Origin: CAZWUZ01 sp964637655 [NCBI: uncultured bacterium]
GTDB taxonomy: Bacteria > DAOPZR01
Direction: 5' to 3'
Assembly (NCBI GenBank): GCA_964637655.1
Contig: CAZWUZ010000005.1
Span: forward strand, 1-36,394
Length of the DNA: 36,394 nt
Of this stretch, positions 16,358 to 25,098 are shown in pieces. How positions within the stretch are numbered: position 1 is the stretch's first letter; the number at the start of each line of letters is the position of its first letter. The notes beneath the pieces were generated by a model. It was not told the origin of the DNA. It made no database searches and saw only the letters and a program-made list of their open reading frames with translations. A program made the translations under genes and the position numbers.

Positions 16358-17001
16358 TAGCGGACCTCGCCGTTCAGCATATCGCATATTCTCACCCACA
16401 GCGGCTTGCGATGTACATGCAGGAAAAAGCGGAGTGAAAGAAGGAAGACGACGGCAGCGAACAGCACGGCTGCGGCGCTGGTCATGACTTCTGCGCGGGT
16501 ATCGATGTAGACGCCCGCGCCAGCGCCATACATGGAACCGGCGATGAAACTGACGAGGACTGCGACTATGGTGTTGGTGCTGAAGCATGAAACGGTGAAG
16601 GAAATGCTGTAGAACGCGAGCAGATATGCGTAAGCCAAGGCGCGGGTCTGGTCTGGCATGCCGGCCTGCACGATGATGACGGTGGCGCCAAGGGCAGATA
16701 TGAGCGAAACCACCAGGCCGAACAGGTACTTGACCAGCCACAGGCGGTACGGTGTCACCGGGAGCGCGGTAAGGGGCACGAAAGTGCCGCTCTGCCGCTC
16801 ATCGGCCACCAGTTGCGCCGCAATTAGCATAGCCAGCAGCGAGGCGATGCCGTACGCAGCGGCAACAAAGTTGCGGGGGTCGAGCGTGAGCAGGTCGGGC
16901 CGACGCTGGGAGTAGGAATAGTAGGCGATGAGCGCCAGCAGTGCGAACAGTATGACCGGTCTCGCCGCGCGCAGTTCCTTGCGGATGAGGACGATATACA
17001 T
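16357..17001 (-). CDS. ABC-2-type membrane permease
   Basis: This 214-residue protein has about six TM helices. ADERQSGTFVPLTALPVTPYRLWLVKYLFG is the family motif after TM2, the coupling region that contacts the ATPase; it spans about residues 65-95. The ATG at 17001 overlaps the preceding stop by one base (TAATG), which decides the start over an in-frame ATG seven codons upstream. It has no soluble extension, unlike its two neighbours. It is probably one half of the exporter channel. Confidence 0.85.
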   Translation of the reverse strand: MYIVLIRKELRAARPVILFALLALIAYYSYSQRRPDLLTLDPRNFVAAAYGIASLLAMLIAAQLVADERQSGTFVPLTALPVTPYRLWLVKYLFGLVVSLISALGATVIIVQAGMPDQTRALAYAYLLAFYSISFTVSCFSTNTIVAVLVSFIAGSMYGAGAGVYIDTRAEVMTSAAAVLFAAVVFLLSLRFFLHVHRKPLWVRICDMLNGEVR

Positions 17002-18989
17002 TATCGGCTCTCGCGATTCCATGCGCGCTGCTGAATGCGCTTTGCTGTTGTCTGCGGATATTCGAAATCGATACGGCCGTCGGCGGTGATTACCGCATCC
17101 GGGAACGGCTGGCCGGTAAAATCATCGAGGAAAGGCGTTAGGTTATAGTGCCGGTAGACGGTATCGGGTGTCATTGCCCGCCTGCCGGTTTCACGGCGAT
17201 AGCGGGCGAGCAGCAGGTGCAGGCGGGCTAGGCGCAGCATGTCAATGACCGACGCCGAGTTGTTTAAGACGCTGTTGAGCTTCGGCGTGGCAACTTCTAT
17301 GAGCGTGACGGCAGCGGGATAGAGCAGATATTCCGTCCTGCTGTAGGTCAGCTGCGGCAGTCGGCCGGCAACCGTGTAATACGGCCGGGTGCTCGCCGCA
17401 ATCAGCTGGCGTACCAGTTCGGTGTGGTACTCGGCGAATATGCGCTTGTTGCCGAAGGGATAGCCGATGCCGAGGTTGGTCAGGACGGAGGTCGCGCCGT
17501 CGAAATAGGCGCTTTCCACGATGAACGCGCTGACGAACGCATGGCGCGCCTTATTCTCGAGCGTGGCGAACTCCCGGTCGAGTGCGGCAATGAAGCGCGG
17601 GTCGGCGCTTCCGTCGAGTGGGACAATGGCGCAGGCGGCTTCCGCAGCTATGCCCGTATTGGCGATGCCGACAAGCTGCAGGAACAGGGTTGAACTGTCC
17701 AGGCAATGGTCGGTGGCCGCCATGAGGCGCAGCGCTTGTTGCTGTGCTTGTCCAAGATTGCCACGCCTAGCCTCGCGCCTGATGTCGAAGCTTTCGAGTT
17801 TCCATAGCGATATGAGCGTTCCCCCGTCCGGTGCATAGCCGCTGTCGGTATTATAGAGCGCATAAGGTGATTGGCAATACGGGGTGAGCGGGTGGGCTGC
17901 GGCATAGTCGAAGAACTCGTTGCGCAGTGCCGCAGTGCTGTCGAGTATCGCGCTCATCGCCGGAGTGGGTATCGTGTCCCAGTCCGTGGTGAGATTGGCC
18001 TGGAAATCACGGTCGTAGCTCGTACCGAAATCGGTCTTGAACTTGGCGGTGAGCCGCTGGAATTCCTGCGCGGATGCGAGATTGTCGGGATTGCGCAGGA
18101 AGTCGGCGTCGAACCCCGGCGAAGGCGGATTCAGAACGGGCAGGTTGACGACTGAAAGCAGCAGCAGATAGGCGAGCGCGACGGCGACCGGCAGGAAGGC
18201 GGGCGTGACAGCCAGGGCATAGGCGCGCAGGCGGACGGCCTGGCGGCGATGATGATGCTTGAACGCCGCGAAGGAGAGCGCCAAGGCCGATATCAGGCCG
18301 CAGAGGACCACGACACAGCATCCGCCAACAAACAGGCTATCGAATGCACTTGAGGAAACGGCGCAGAAAGGCAAATTCAGAAAGAACGCTGCCATCATCA
18401 CCATGACGAATAGGACTTGGGTCAAGCCCAACAGCAGGAAACCGGAGAGGCTGGCGACGATAGCGTTCGGGGAGAAGGTGGCGGCAACGAAGCTGATGGC
18501 ATAGGCGGCGACGGCCAGGTACAGAACCACTCCGATGACTTGCGCCTCCGTCCATTCGATGCCGGCAAGCAGTTGCTGCACCATGGGTTCCGCCGGCGAA
18601 ACTCGTTCAACTCCGAGGATATCGTATCGGTCTGGCGCAAAGGGGGTTAGAGAATAGGCTTCGCAGTAGCAGGCATAGGCGATGTAGGCAAACAGCGCGA
18701 AGAGCAGGGTGAGCGCGAGCCCGCTGAAGAACTTGATGAGCCATAGCCGCTGCGGGACGATGGGCAGCGACATGAGCGCGGCCAGATGCTGCTTTTCCTT
18801 CTCACTTGCAACCACCTGATTGGCGATTAGAATGGCGGCTAAGATTGGTAGAGAGCCGCATGACATCAGGAAAAGGCCGGGTGTGGTCGGCAAGTTGTCA
18901 AGTCCGAGAATGGCAAGGAACGCGGCGAGCAGACCGAATACGACCACGCGCAGGGAACGGAAATCCTTGCGGATGATAGTCCTAAGCAT
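17001..18989 (-). CDS. ABC-2-type permease with large soluble C-terminal domain
   Basis: The protein has 662 residues. The first ~290 are a six-TM ABC-2 permease with the coupling motif ASEKEKQHLAALMSLPIVPQRLWLIKFFSG. A soluble domain of about 370 residues follows, in the same arrangement as the 13733-16357 product and with a related end (Y.RRETGRRAMTPDTVYRHY...PFLDDFTGQPFPD). The start at 18989 (MLRTIIRKDF) overlaps the ATPase gene by eight bases. The paired soluble domains are probably periplasmic and may handle the exported substrate. I know the end motif as common in Planctomycetes-like genomes, from memory. Confidence 0.83.
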   Translation of the reverse strand: MLRTIIRKDFRSLRVVVFGLLAAFLAILGLDNLPTTPGLFLMSCGSLPILAAILIANQVVASEKEKQHLAALMSLPIVPQRLWLIKFFSGLALTLLFALFAYIAYACYCEAYSLTPFAPDRYDILGVERVSPAEPMVQQLLAGIEWTEAQVIGVVLYLAVAAYAISFVAATFSPNAIVASLSGFLLLGLTQVLFVMVMMAAFFLNLPFCAVSSSAFDSLFVGGCCVVVLCGLISALALSFAAFKHHHRRQAVRLRAYALAVTPAFLPVAVALAYLLLLSVVNLPVLNPPSPGFDADFLRNPDNLASAQEFQRLTAKFKTDFGTSYDRDFQANLTTDWDTIPTPAMSAILDSTAALRNEFFDYAAAHPLTPYCQSPYALYNTDSGYAPDGGTLISLWKLESFDIRREARRGNLGQAQQQALRLMAATDHCLDSSTLFLQLVGIANTGIAAEAACAIVPLDGSADPRFIAALDREFATLENKARHAFVSAFIVESAYFDGATSVLTNLGIGYPFGNKRIFAEYHTELVRQLIAASTRPYYTVAGRLPQLTYSRTEYLLYPAAVTLIEVATPKLNSVLNNSASVIDMLRLARLHLLLARYRRETGRRAMTPDTVYRHYNLTPFLDDFTGQPFPDAVITADGRIDFEYPQTTAKRIQQRAWNRESR

Positions 18990-19860
18990 TGGCGACTTCA
19001 CGGCGGAAGATGGTTTCAAGGTCGAGTGGTGCCGTTTCTACCGTCGCGCCAGCCTTGGTCAGGGTTGCGGCCAGCGCTTCGCCGCCGTCGCGGTAGTAGA
19101 GCGTCAGGACATTGCCTTCGCGGCTGACTTCCTGCGCTCCATGCAGGTTGAGGTTCGCGGGTATACCGGAGGAGAACATAGCGGTCAATTCACCTCGAAC
19201 TGCTCGGATGGCGTCGATGCTGTCGTCCAGCTGGATATGCTGCCGGTGCAGCAGCATGACGCGGTCGCAGAAGCGCTCGATGTCGCTGAATTGGTGGCTG
19301 GAAATCAGCACGGTGCGCTCGCCTCCAGCGACATACTCGGAGAGAAGCTGCAGGATATCCGTGCGCACGACCGGGTCGAGCCCGGAGAAGGGCTCGTCGA
19401 GCAGCAGCAGCTCGGGATGATGGGCGAGGGCCAGCACCAGCAGCAGGCGGGTCTTCATGCCCTTGGAATAGGTCTTCACCTTGCCCTTGCCCGTCAGCGA
19501 AAGCCGTTCCAGCAGGCCCGTGGCATAGGTCGCGTCCCAGGTCGGATAGAAGGCGCCGACGAAGGCGCAGAGCTGTTCGGCTGTCATCCAGTCGTACCAC
19601 TGGAAGGCGTCAGGCACGTACCCTGTGCGGGCGCGGATGGCCACGCCCTGCGCCAGTGCGGGCAGGCCGAGCACCTTCAACTCGCCCGCGTCCGCCTCTA
19701 GCAGGCCGAGCAGCAGGCGGATGAGCGTGGTCTTGCCGACCCCGTTCTCGCCCACCAGCCCGGTCACCGAACCCTGTGGCAGGGCAAAAGAGATGCCGTC
19801 AAGCACCTGGTTGCGCCGGAAGCGCTTGCTGACGCGTTCAACCGTAACGGGGGTGGTCAT
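18982..19860 (-). CDS. ABC transporter ATP-binding protein
   Basis: This 292-residue nucleotide-binding subunit powers the three membrane proteins encoded downstream. Walker A is GENGVGKT (37-44). The signature is a YSKGMK variant (131-136) of the kind seen in YtrB/CcmA-like ATPases. Walker B is LLLLDEP (151-157), followed by the D-loop GLDP, and the H-loop is in ISSHQFSDIE. The ATG overlaps the GntR stop (ATGA). About 75 C-terminal residues beyond the H-loop form a small accessory domain, common in this subfamily. Confidence 0.93.
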   Translation of the reverse strand: MTTPVTVERVSKRFRRNQVLDGISFALPQGSVTGLVGENGVGKTTLIRLLLGLLEADAGELKVLGLPALAQGVAIRARTGYVPDAFQWYDWMTAEQLCAFVGAFYPTWDATYATGLLERLSLTGKGKVKTYSKGMKTRLLLVLALAHHPELLLLDEPFSGLDPVVRTDILQLLSEYVAGGERTVLISSHQFSDIERFCDRVMLLHRQHIQLDDSIDAIRAVRGELTAMFSSGIPANLNLHGAQEVSREGNVLTLYYRDGGEALAATLTKAGATVETAPLDLETIFRREVANA

Positions 19861-20243
19861 ATGGCCTGCTCCATAGTGTGGCGCTGCAGCGCCTGCTGGA
19901 CCCTGTTCAGGACGGTCGCGGGCGGGACCTGCTGCGCCAGCAGCCGGGCGACGAGCTCGTCGAGGCGATGCAGGTCGGCGGTTCCGAATTCGCGCCGGCA
20001 CAGGGCGGGCGCCTTTTCCGTCAGGTAGACGCCCTTGCCGCGTCGCGTGCTGATTATGCCGGCGAACTCCAGCATCTGGTAGGCGCGCATCACCGTGTTG
20101 GGGTTGATGGCAAGCGTGCCAGCGAGGGCGCGCACCGAGGGCAGCATTTCGCCCGGGGAATAGTGCCCCTGCAACACCTGACGTTTGATGCCGTCGACGA
20201 CCTGGGCGTTGATGGGGACGGGACTCTTAGGGTCTATGCGCAT
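19857..20243 (-). CDS. YtrA-type GntR-family repressor
   Basis: The 128-residue protein has a winged helix at about 10-75 (IKRQVLQGHYSPGEMLPSVRALAGTLAINPNTVMRAYQMLEFAGIISTRRGKGVYL) and a short helical tail with no ligand domain, the form typical of the YtrA subgroup. Members repress ABC exporter operons that they head. The ATG at 20243 follows AAAGGCGG (20253-20260). It is the first gene of the five-gene operon and lies about 30 bases after a strong promoter, so autoregulation is likely. Confidence 0.92.
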   Translation of the reverse strand: MRIDPKSPVPINAQVVDGIKRQVLQGHYSPGEMLPSVRALAGTLAINPNTVMRAYQMLEFAGIISTRRGKGVYLTEKAPALCRREFGTADLHRLDELVARLLAQQVPPATVLNRVQQALQRHTMEQAI

Positions 20244-20279
20244 GGCGATTACACCGCCTTTCAGTATGACTGTATTAAG

Positions 20280-20308
20280 ATGATAGTACAGATACAAGAG
20301 GTTGTCAA
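20280..20308 (-). promoter_or_regulatory. sigma-70 promoter of the GntR-ABC operon
   Basis: On the - strand, TTGACA (20303-20308) is followed after exactly 17 bases by TATCAT (20280-20285), an almost consensus promoter. Transcription would begin near 20273 and give a leader of about 30 bases. A weak GTAT/ATAC dyad overlaps the -10 and could be part of the repressor's operator. Confidence 0.75.
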
Positions 20309-20372
20309 GTTCAAGGAAGGGTTCTGATATTTTCCCTGAAAAGTGGTATGGGTGTTTGTGGGGTAAGGAATT

Positions 20373-20681
20373 TCACATCCCGAGTTCCTCCCGCAATGCC
20401 GCTGCCCGCCTCGCCAGCCCGGCCTCGACCGGCTCGCTGCTCGGCTCCCTGTACTCTGCCGTCCCGTCCTCGAGCTTGACGACACAGCGGAGCAGCGTCT
20501 CGACCAATTCGTCGTAGGTGCCGATGTCTTCTAGCGACAGCAGAACCTCAACATTGAGTGGGTCGTTCTTGAGGAAGCCCCGATAGCCGACAAGTCCATT
20601 GCTCAAGTGGACCGTCACCGGCATCTCTAATCGTGCCTCAATCTTTTCCACTAGCTCACGAAACTCGGTATATTCTCCCAT
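20373..20681 (-). CDS. small protein of unknown function at the end of the mobile-element cluster
   Basis: The 102-residue product starts with an ATG preceded by AGGGAGGA at seven bases. It is acidic, with an alternating helix/strand pattern (EFRELVEKIEARL, then VTVHLSNGLVGYRGF, then LRCVVKLEDG) and no motif I recognise. It lies 21 bases after the ClpP-type gene and is probably the last gene of that transcript. Confidence 0.7.
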   Translation of the reverse strand: MGEYTEFRELVEKIEARLEMPVTVHLSNGLVGYRGFLKNDPLNVEVLLSLEDIGTYDELVETLLRCVVKLEDGTAEYREPSSEPVEAGLARRAAALREELGM

Positions 20682-20702
20682 GATATTCCTCCCTGTGATT
20701 TA

Positions 20703-21311
20703 TTATGCCCGAGCCAATGGCTCGACAGCCGGCGCCAACACCTTGTCAATCAGTCCGTACTCCAATGCTTCTGTCGCGGAGAACCACTTGTCTCGGTCGA
20801 AATCTGCCGCGACCTTTTCCGCGGTCTGCCCGCACGCCGCCGCAATCATCGCGTTCAGCCTCGCCCTGGTCTTGAGCACGTGTTCCGCAGCGATAACGAC
20901 ATCGCTCGCCTGACCCTGCACCCCGGTAAGCGGCTGATGCAGCATCACTTCACAGTTCGGCATCACCGACCTATGCCCCCTCTGGCCCGCGCAGGCGAGC
21001 AGCACGGCGCCCATGCTGGCGCAGCACCCCCAGCCAATAGTGCTGATGGGATTGCTGATGGACTTGCACACGTCAACCATCGCGAGCCCGTCGGACACGC
21101 TGCCTCCGGGCGAGTTGATGTAGATGGTGATGCGCCGATGCGGGTCTCGGGAGCTTATGTACATGAGCTGCGCACCAAACGCATGACTCATCTCCGTGGT
21201 TATGGCACCGGAGACGAGGACGACACCGTCATCCAGCAACTCTTCTGATATGCCACCCCGGCGCTCGGCCTCGCTGCGCCTCAGAACGCGAATCCCATGT
21301 GGTGCTGTCAT
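20703..21311 (-). CDS. clpP: ClpP-type serine protease
   Basis: The 202-residue protein has the ClpP fold. Oxyanion and nucleophile region: INSPGGSVSDG, then CCASMGA (Ser99). The catalytic His125 is in MLHQPL and Asp174 in RDKWFSATEALEYGLID, so the Ser-His-Asp triad is complete. ClpP degrades unfolded or tagged proteins as a barrel with an AAA+ unfoldase. Here it sits in a mobile-element operon, with AGGAGA before the ATG and a 4-base overlap with the upstream gene. No ClpX or ClpA is present. Its partner could be the host unfoldase or the AAA-like domain encoded two genes upstream, which is speculation. It may also act as a capsid-type maturation protease, but no phage genes are seen. Confidence 0.88.
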   Translation of the reverse strand: MTAPHGIRVLRRSEAERRGGISEELLDDGVVLVSGAITTEMSHAFGAQLMYISSRDPHRRITIYINSPGGSVSDGLAMVDVCKSISNPISTIGWGCCASMGAVLLACAGQRGHRSVMPNCEVMLHQPLTGVQGQASDVVIAAEHVLKTRARLNAMIAAACGQTAEKVAADFDRDKWFSATEALEYGLIDKVLAPAVEPLARA

Positions 21312-21622
21312 TGGTCTCTCCTTTCTTCACCACCGAAGAGGCGCGTATATATCAACGCTTCTGCCCGAATGGCCTCCATTTCCACCGGGTCAGGCTGGGT
21401 GGGCCGACGCTCCGCATCCGGCTTCGGAAATACTGGTTGGATGGCGAAGTCCGTTCGCAACTCGTCCCGCATGTCGCTCGGCGCATCCGTCTGCTTAGGC
21501 GTGGCCTTCTCATTGTGTTGCTCCTTTGATTTGATATTCTGCGGCGTGGGCATGCGGATAAGCACGCGCGGCTGTGCCTGCTGCGTTTGCCGCAATATCC
21601 ACAAATCATTCCGAGTTTTCAT
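21308..21622 (-). CDS. small hydrophilic protein of unknown function
   Basis: The 104-residue protein starts at the ATG overlapping the stop of the coupling-ATPase gene (ATGA), and its own stop overlaps the ClpP start. It is charged and Gln/Pro-rich (QNIKSKEQHNEKATPKQTD) with no domain I recognise, and looks largely disordered. The double overlap suggests equal or ordered production with both neighbours. An adaptor role is possible but unsupported. Confidence 0.7.
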   Translation of the reverse strand: MKTRNDLWILRQTQQAQPRVLIRMPTPQNIKSKEQHNEKATPKQTDAPSDMRDELRTDFAIQPVFPKPDAERRPTQPDPVEMEAIRAEALIYTRLFGGEERRDQ

Positions 21623-23556
21623 GACTTCGCCCTTTCCGGCTCCACAGACCTGCTGAGCGAAGCGATATCGACGACTCTGATTCCATCGGCGAACCGCCCC
21701 GGGAGAACAACGCAAAGCGTAGCCTCTTCGCGGTCATGCAGATTACCCCGATGCATGGTCGTCGCGGTCATTACGACCGTCACCTTGCTTAGGTCAGCGA
21801 TATCGTGATATTTGCCGTACTGCACCCGCCTTCCGGAGATAATGGGGAGGAGGCCCTCATACAGGCGGCTCGTGGGCGATATTGGGTCATCCGACAAGGC
21901 GTCCGCGTCGTCAACGAATACAACGCTGTGCTCGATGCGTGAGCGGTCAAAGGAGCAGACCTGCGCGACCCTTTCTACGACGCTGTCGGGTCGGTCGTAC
22001 TTACCGGCATATATGAGGCAGGGAATATCCTTCATCAAGCATTCTGCGTGCAGGTCCTCGAGCATGCGGCTTTTCGAGCTCTTGGCATCGCCGGCTATGA
22101 CAAGGCGATTACCTTTGCCGTCCGGGAGCAGGTGTCCGAGTACGCTCTGTATCTTATTGACAAGTTCGGAAACATCGCGGGCGGCCATGGCCGCGGCATA
22201 ATCCCAACTGGCGAACACGGGGCCGAGTTCGATGAGCGCTGGGGCAGGTTTCCTGTCCGTATATAGCACTGCCTCAAACGCGCGCAGTTTAGGAATGCAG
22301 TCGAGGTCTCGCATGCCTTTGCCGTTCAGGAGCGCGACCATTCTGGGCGTGAGCGTTTGTTGCAATAGCACCATGTTTTGAAAGTTTTGCAGCAAGTTCG
22401 ATACAGTCTCGACACTGTTCGCGCCAGCAACACTATATAGTGCACCGATTTCTTGAGTTGCGCACATCATGCCCGCGCTCGCCTGCCGACAGAGGGCGGC
22501 AAACTGGTCATCCGCGCCGACCTTGCCGCCGAGGGTCGCAAAGTTCTGGTATTCGTCGGCGACGAGAAAAACGGGACGAGGCGCATTTTGTACGTCAGTC
22601 CCGAGGCGGCGCATGACCGAGTCGTAGAATTGCGACTTGAGGACGAGCCCGATGAAGCGGGATACCTCGCCAAATTCACAAGTAGGCATATTTAGAACGA
22701 CGATATGGCCCTCGTTAACGATATCGGCGATGCTTGTCGCGTGCTTGTCGTCCGGTGTTGGGCAGAAGACCCGCTTGAAATGATACCCGGAGAAATCCTT
22801 CAGGAATCTGGCGACTTCGGCCTCGATGGAGGTGCGGACGCGGCAGTCCATGTTGCTATAGCGAGAACTTGCCTTAAGCAGATAGTCGTGGTTGTGCTGC
22901 TCTTCCGGAGTGGCATGTTGGTTGCTCTCATGACGTATCTCAATCTTGTTGACCATCATCGAGATGTCATCCATCTGCCCGATTAGCTCGAAAATGTCGG
23001 TCGGGCTGACGACCGCATCCAAGTCCCCGAGATACATCCGCACCAGGGTGATGAGGAACTTGATGAGCTCTTGACCGCTGTCCTCCCAGAAGCTGTCTCG
23101 CGTGTTACGGCCGCCAACTATGGTATGGACGGCGGTAACGATGCCACTTGCCATAGTCTCCGCGGCAAGGCCGCGCGGGAACAGATGGATGGCGCGGTTG
23201 CCACGCGGACTGATTTCGATGACGTCGGCTTCGCGACCGACAAGCGAGGCCCAACCCCGGAGATAGGGCAGCAAGTCGCCCTTTGCGTCCAGAACGAGCG
23301 CGCCGCAGCGTCGAGGATGCGTGACGATGAACCGCAAAAACGGTTTGATGGCGCCTGCGGTCTTGCCGGAACCTTTACCGCCGCTGACGAGCGTGTTGAG
23401 GAATAGCTCCTCGCCCTCAAGGAAATGAAACACGTCGGACTGGCCAACGCTGCGCCCGACCGGAAAGCGCAGCGCTTCCTCAGTGTGTACTTCCCGTCCA
23501 CGGCTCATTGGTGTCTTGCCCGCATCGGTTGCATTGATAGTCGTTCGCGTAGCCAT
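21619..23556 (-). CDS. VirD4/TraG-like coupling ATPase with an extra C-terminal AAA-like domain
   Basis: The product is 645 residues. The N-terminal ATPase has Walker A GGKGSGKT (59-66), GALVLDAKGDLLPYL (85-99), FWEDSGQELI and Walker B VFLVADEYQN (329-338), followed by CATQEIGALYS, all in the VirD4/TraG order. VirD4 proteins couple DNA to conjugation channels. The usual N-terminal TM segment is absent. From about 455 to the end there is a second nucleotide-fold-like region, with RLVIAGDAKSSKS (degenerate P-loop, 484-496) and SVVFVDDADAL (544-554), resembling an AAA+ module. I do not know this fusion. AGGGGGA before the ATG supports the start, inside a perfect dyad. Confidence 0.85.
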   Translation of the reverse strand: MATRTTINATDAGKTPMSRGREVHTEEALRFPVGRSVGQSDVFHFLEGEELFLNTLVSGGKGSGKTAGAIKPFLRFIVTHPRRCGALVLDAKGDLLPYLRGWASLVGREADVIEISPRGNRAIHLFPRGLAAETMASGIVTAVHTIVGGRNTRDSFWEDSGQELIKFLITLVRMYLGDLDAVVSPTDIFELIGQMDDISMMVNKIEIRHESNQHATPEEQHNHDYLLKASSRYSNMDCRVRTSIEAEVARFLKDFSGYHFKRVFCPTPDDKHATSIADIVNEGHIVVLNMPTCEFGEVSRFIGLVLKSQFYDSVMRRLGTDVQNAPRPVFLVADEYQNFATLGGKVGADDQFAALCRQASAGMMCATQEIGALYSVAGANSVETVSNLLQNFQNMVLLQQTLTPRMVALLNGKGMRDLDCIPKLRAFEAVLYTDRKPAPALIELGPVFASWDYAAAMAARDVSELVNKIQSVLGHLLPDGKGNRLVIAGDAKSSKSRMLEDLHAECLMKDIPCLIYAGKYDRPDSVVERVAQVCSFDRSRIEHSVVFVDDADALSDDPISPTSRLYEGLLPIISGRRVQYGKYHDIADLSKVTVVMTATTMHRGNLHDREEATLCVVLPGRFADGIRVVDIASLSRSVEPERAKS

Positions 23557-23566
23557 TTTGTCGTCC

Positions 23567-23580
23567 CCCTATCTATAGGG
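23567..23580. promoter_or_regulatory. perfect dyad over the ribosome site of the coupling-ATPase gene
   Basis: CCCTAT, two bases, then ATAGGG is a perfect inverted repeat whose right side, read on the - strand, includes the purine-rich Shine-Dalgarno of the 21619-23556 gene. It sits in the only sizeable gap (23557-23658) of this part of the cluster. It could be an operator or a translational lock. The stem is short. Confidence 0.35.
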
Positions 23581-23658
23581 AGACACGGATGGTATCGCGG
23601 GAAAACAAAAGTGGCCTTGGCGCTGAGGAATTACGTACAACCCCGATATTACCGCGAG

Positions 23659-24612
23659 TTACCGCATCGGCACCTGGGGCTCGTTGTTGTTGTCCTGCAC
23701 CCCACGCGAGACGAAATCGCGCAGTAGCGCCACGACCTGCCGGACGCGCAGGAGGAGAAGCAGCCCGCCCATGCGCGTGGGATGCTCGCGCATGCCCTGC
23801 GCCGCGGCAACCCAGTCGACTTGGCTATCGCTCACGAGGATTTTGTCGCACGTGCCCCACGCGTCGGAGTCCAGCTTGATGTTGGAGATGGCCGCCGCGG
23901 TCTGGATGAGCGGCGTGCGGGCCTGCCTGCGGTGATGCGCCAGGAGCAGGTCCACGAGCAGCAATCTTTTCAGCCCCGGTTCCGCGAGGTCGCCGGCACC
24001 TATCTGCAGCATCTCCGGAACGGTCACATGCTTGCGATGCCGCCCATCGTCGTCCGGCAAGGGAAGCGGGGGCAGCGTCAAGCCGGGGAGCCTGACCGCA
24101 AGCGCGCGTTCCATGACGGCGTAGACCTCGGCTTGCAACTGGCCGATTCTACGGGGTGTCACGTTGAGCACGCCGGCGATTTCGTCGCGCGACTTGCCGT
24201 CGAGCGTGAGATTATAGACCTCCCGCTGGCGGTCGGTCAGGTTGGCCACGGCTCTTTCTACATCGATGAAGAGGAGAATGCTGTCCTCCGGGGATGGCGT
24301 TATTGCCGCGCGTTCGGCGGTTTCGGTATCGAAAATCACGACTTTCCTGCGCGGCTGCTTCTTCGTTTTCGCCTGCTCGGGTGCAGAGGTGGCCTCGTCG
24401 TAATGTTCCTCGGCTACCTGTTTCGCAATTTCGACCGGGTTGAGGTCCTTGGCAGCCAATCCCGCGCGTTTGGCGAACGAAGATACTGCATGCCTCAGGA
24501 TGGTCAACATGAGACCAGAGTCCAAACCTATGGTCTCGGCCAATTGCCCTGCTATGTGCCCTGCTATGCCCGGCTTCGCGGAGCTGATACACCAGTTCTT
24601 GTTGGTAATCAT
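23659..24612 (-). CDS. sigma region 4-like / HTH regulator
   Basis: The protein has 317 residues. At about 122-170, NLTDRQREVYNLTLDGKSRDEIAGVLNVTPRRIGQLQAEV matches a sigma-70 region-4 / LuxR-like helix-turn-helix, including the acidic T-x-R-Q-R-E-V start. Residues 1-75 are a separate helical segment, and a basic linker (TKKQPRRKVVIFD) joins them. The C-terminal ~120 residues are helical and unassigned. There is no region 2, so it is not a full sigma factor. It is likely a DNA-binding regulator or replication accessory of the element. GGAGGG lies six bases before the ATG. Confidence 0.75.
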   Translation of the reverse strand: MITNKNWCISSAKPGIAGHIAGQLAETIGLDSGLMLTILRHAVSSFAKRAGLAAKDLNPVEIAKQVAEEHYDEATSAPEQAKTKKQPRRKVVIFDTETAERAAITPSPEDSILLFIDVERAVANLTDRQREVYNLTLDGKSRDEIAGVLNVTPRRIGQLQAEVYAVMERALAVRLPGLTLPPLPLPDDDGRHRKHVTVPEMLQIGAGDLAEPGLKRLLLVDLLLAHHRRQARTPLIQTAAAISNIKLDSDAWGTCDKILVSDSQVDWVAAAQGMREHPTRMGGLLLLLRVRQVVALLRDFVSRGVQDNNNEPQVPMR

Positions 24613-24613
24613 G

Positions 24614-25096
24614 CTATCCCTCCTGTGTGGTATTCATGTCTTCCTCGGCGCGCCGGAGCACGCGCGCGATGCCCGTCTCGTCGCCCGCGCTGACGACGCG
24701 CATGGCCATACGCAGGGCCTCGCCCAAGTCGGCGAACTTGAACTGCGTCTTGGCCTTGACGCGCAGAAGCGACTGGTATTCGCCGCGGCCGGCTTTGTCG
24801 GTGATGCGCAGCAGGTTAACCACATATCCCGTTCCCCTGAGGAAGACATATACTTCGATAGTGCGGACACCCCCGGCGGCCCGGGAGAACTCGCGGAATA
24901 CGCGAAGGCCTTCGGCCTCGACGAACGGGGTGTCTTCCATCGCCATTTGGGCTGACAACTTGCCAATGGCGACCATGACCGGGTGGCCGGATACGAGCGC
25001 AATCCACCTATTGTCGGGCGGCTGCTTGCCCAGCCAGCGACATTTGATGCCCCCACTCTCGAGTAGGTCCTGCAGGTCCGCCTGCAACTTGAACAT
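24614..25096 (-). CDS. conserved-looking protein of unknown function
   Basis: The 160-residue protein has AGGAGG eight bases before its ATG. It is alpha/beta with strand-like segments (RWIALVSGHPVMVAIG, RTIEVYVFLRGTGYVVNLLRI) and an amphipathic C-terminal helix. No motif is recognised. It lies in the element operon, one base from the regulator gene downstream and two from the gene upstream. Confidence 0.72.
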   Translation of the reverse strand: MFKLQADLQDLLESGGIKCRWLGKQPPDNRWIALVSGHPVMVAIGKLSAQMAMEDTPFVEAEGLRVFREFSRAAGGVRTIEVYVFLRGTGYVVNLLRITDKAGRGEYQSLLRVKAKTQFKFADLGEALRMAMRVVSAGDETGIARVLRRAEEDMNTTQEG

Positions 25097-25098
25097 GG

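Noticed and set aside
13733-16741. Extension of the double permease to 16741
   Set aside because: The extra 128 residues are His/Arg-rich antisense-like sequence inside the neighbouring permease gene. The TAATG overlap fixes the start at 16357.
23782-24693. 303-codon + strand frame over the sigma-like gene
   Set aside because: It has no ribosome site and no domain, while the - strand frame has a clear helix-turn-helix and Shine-Dalgarno.
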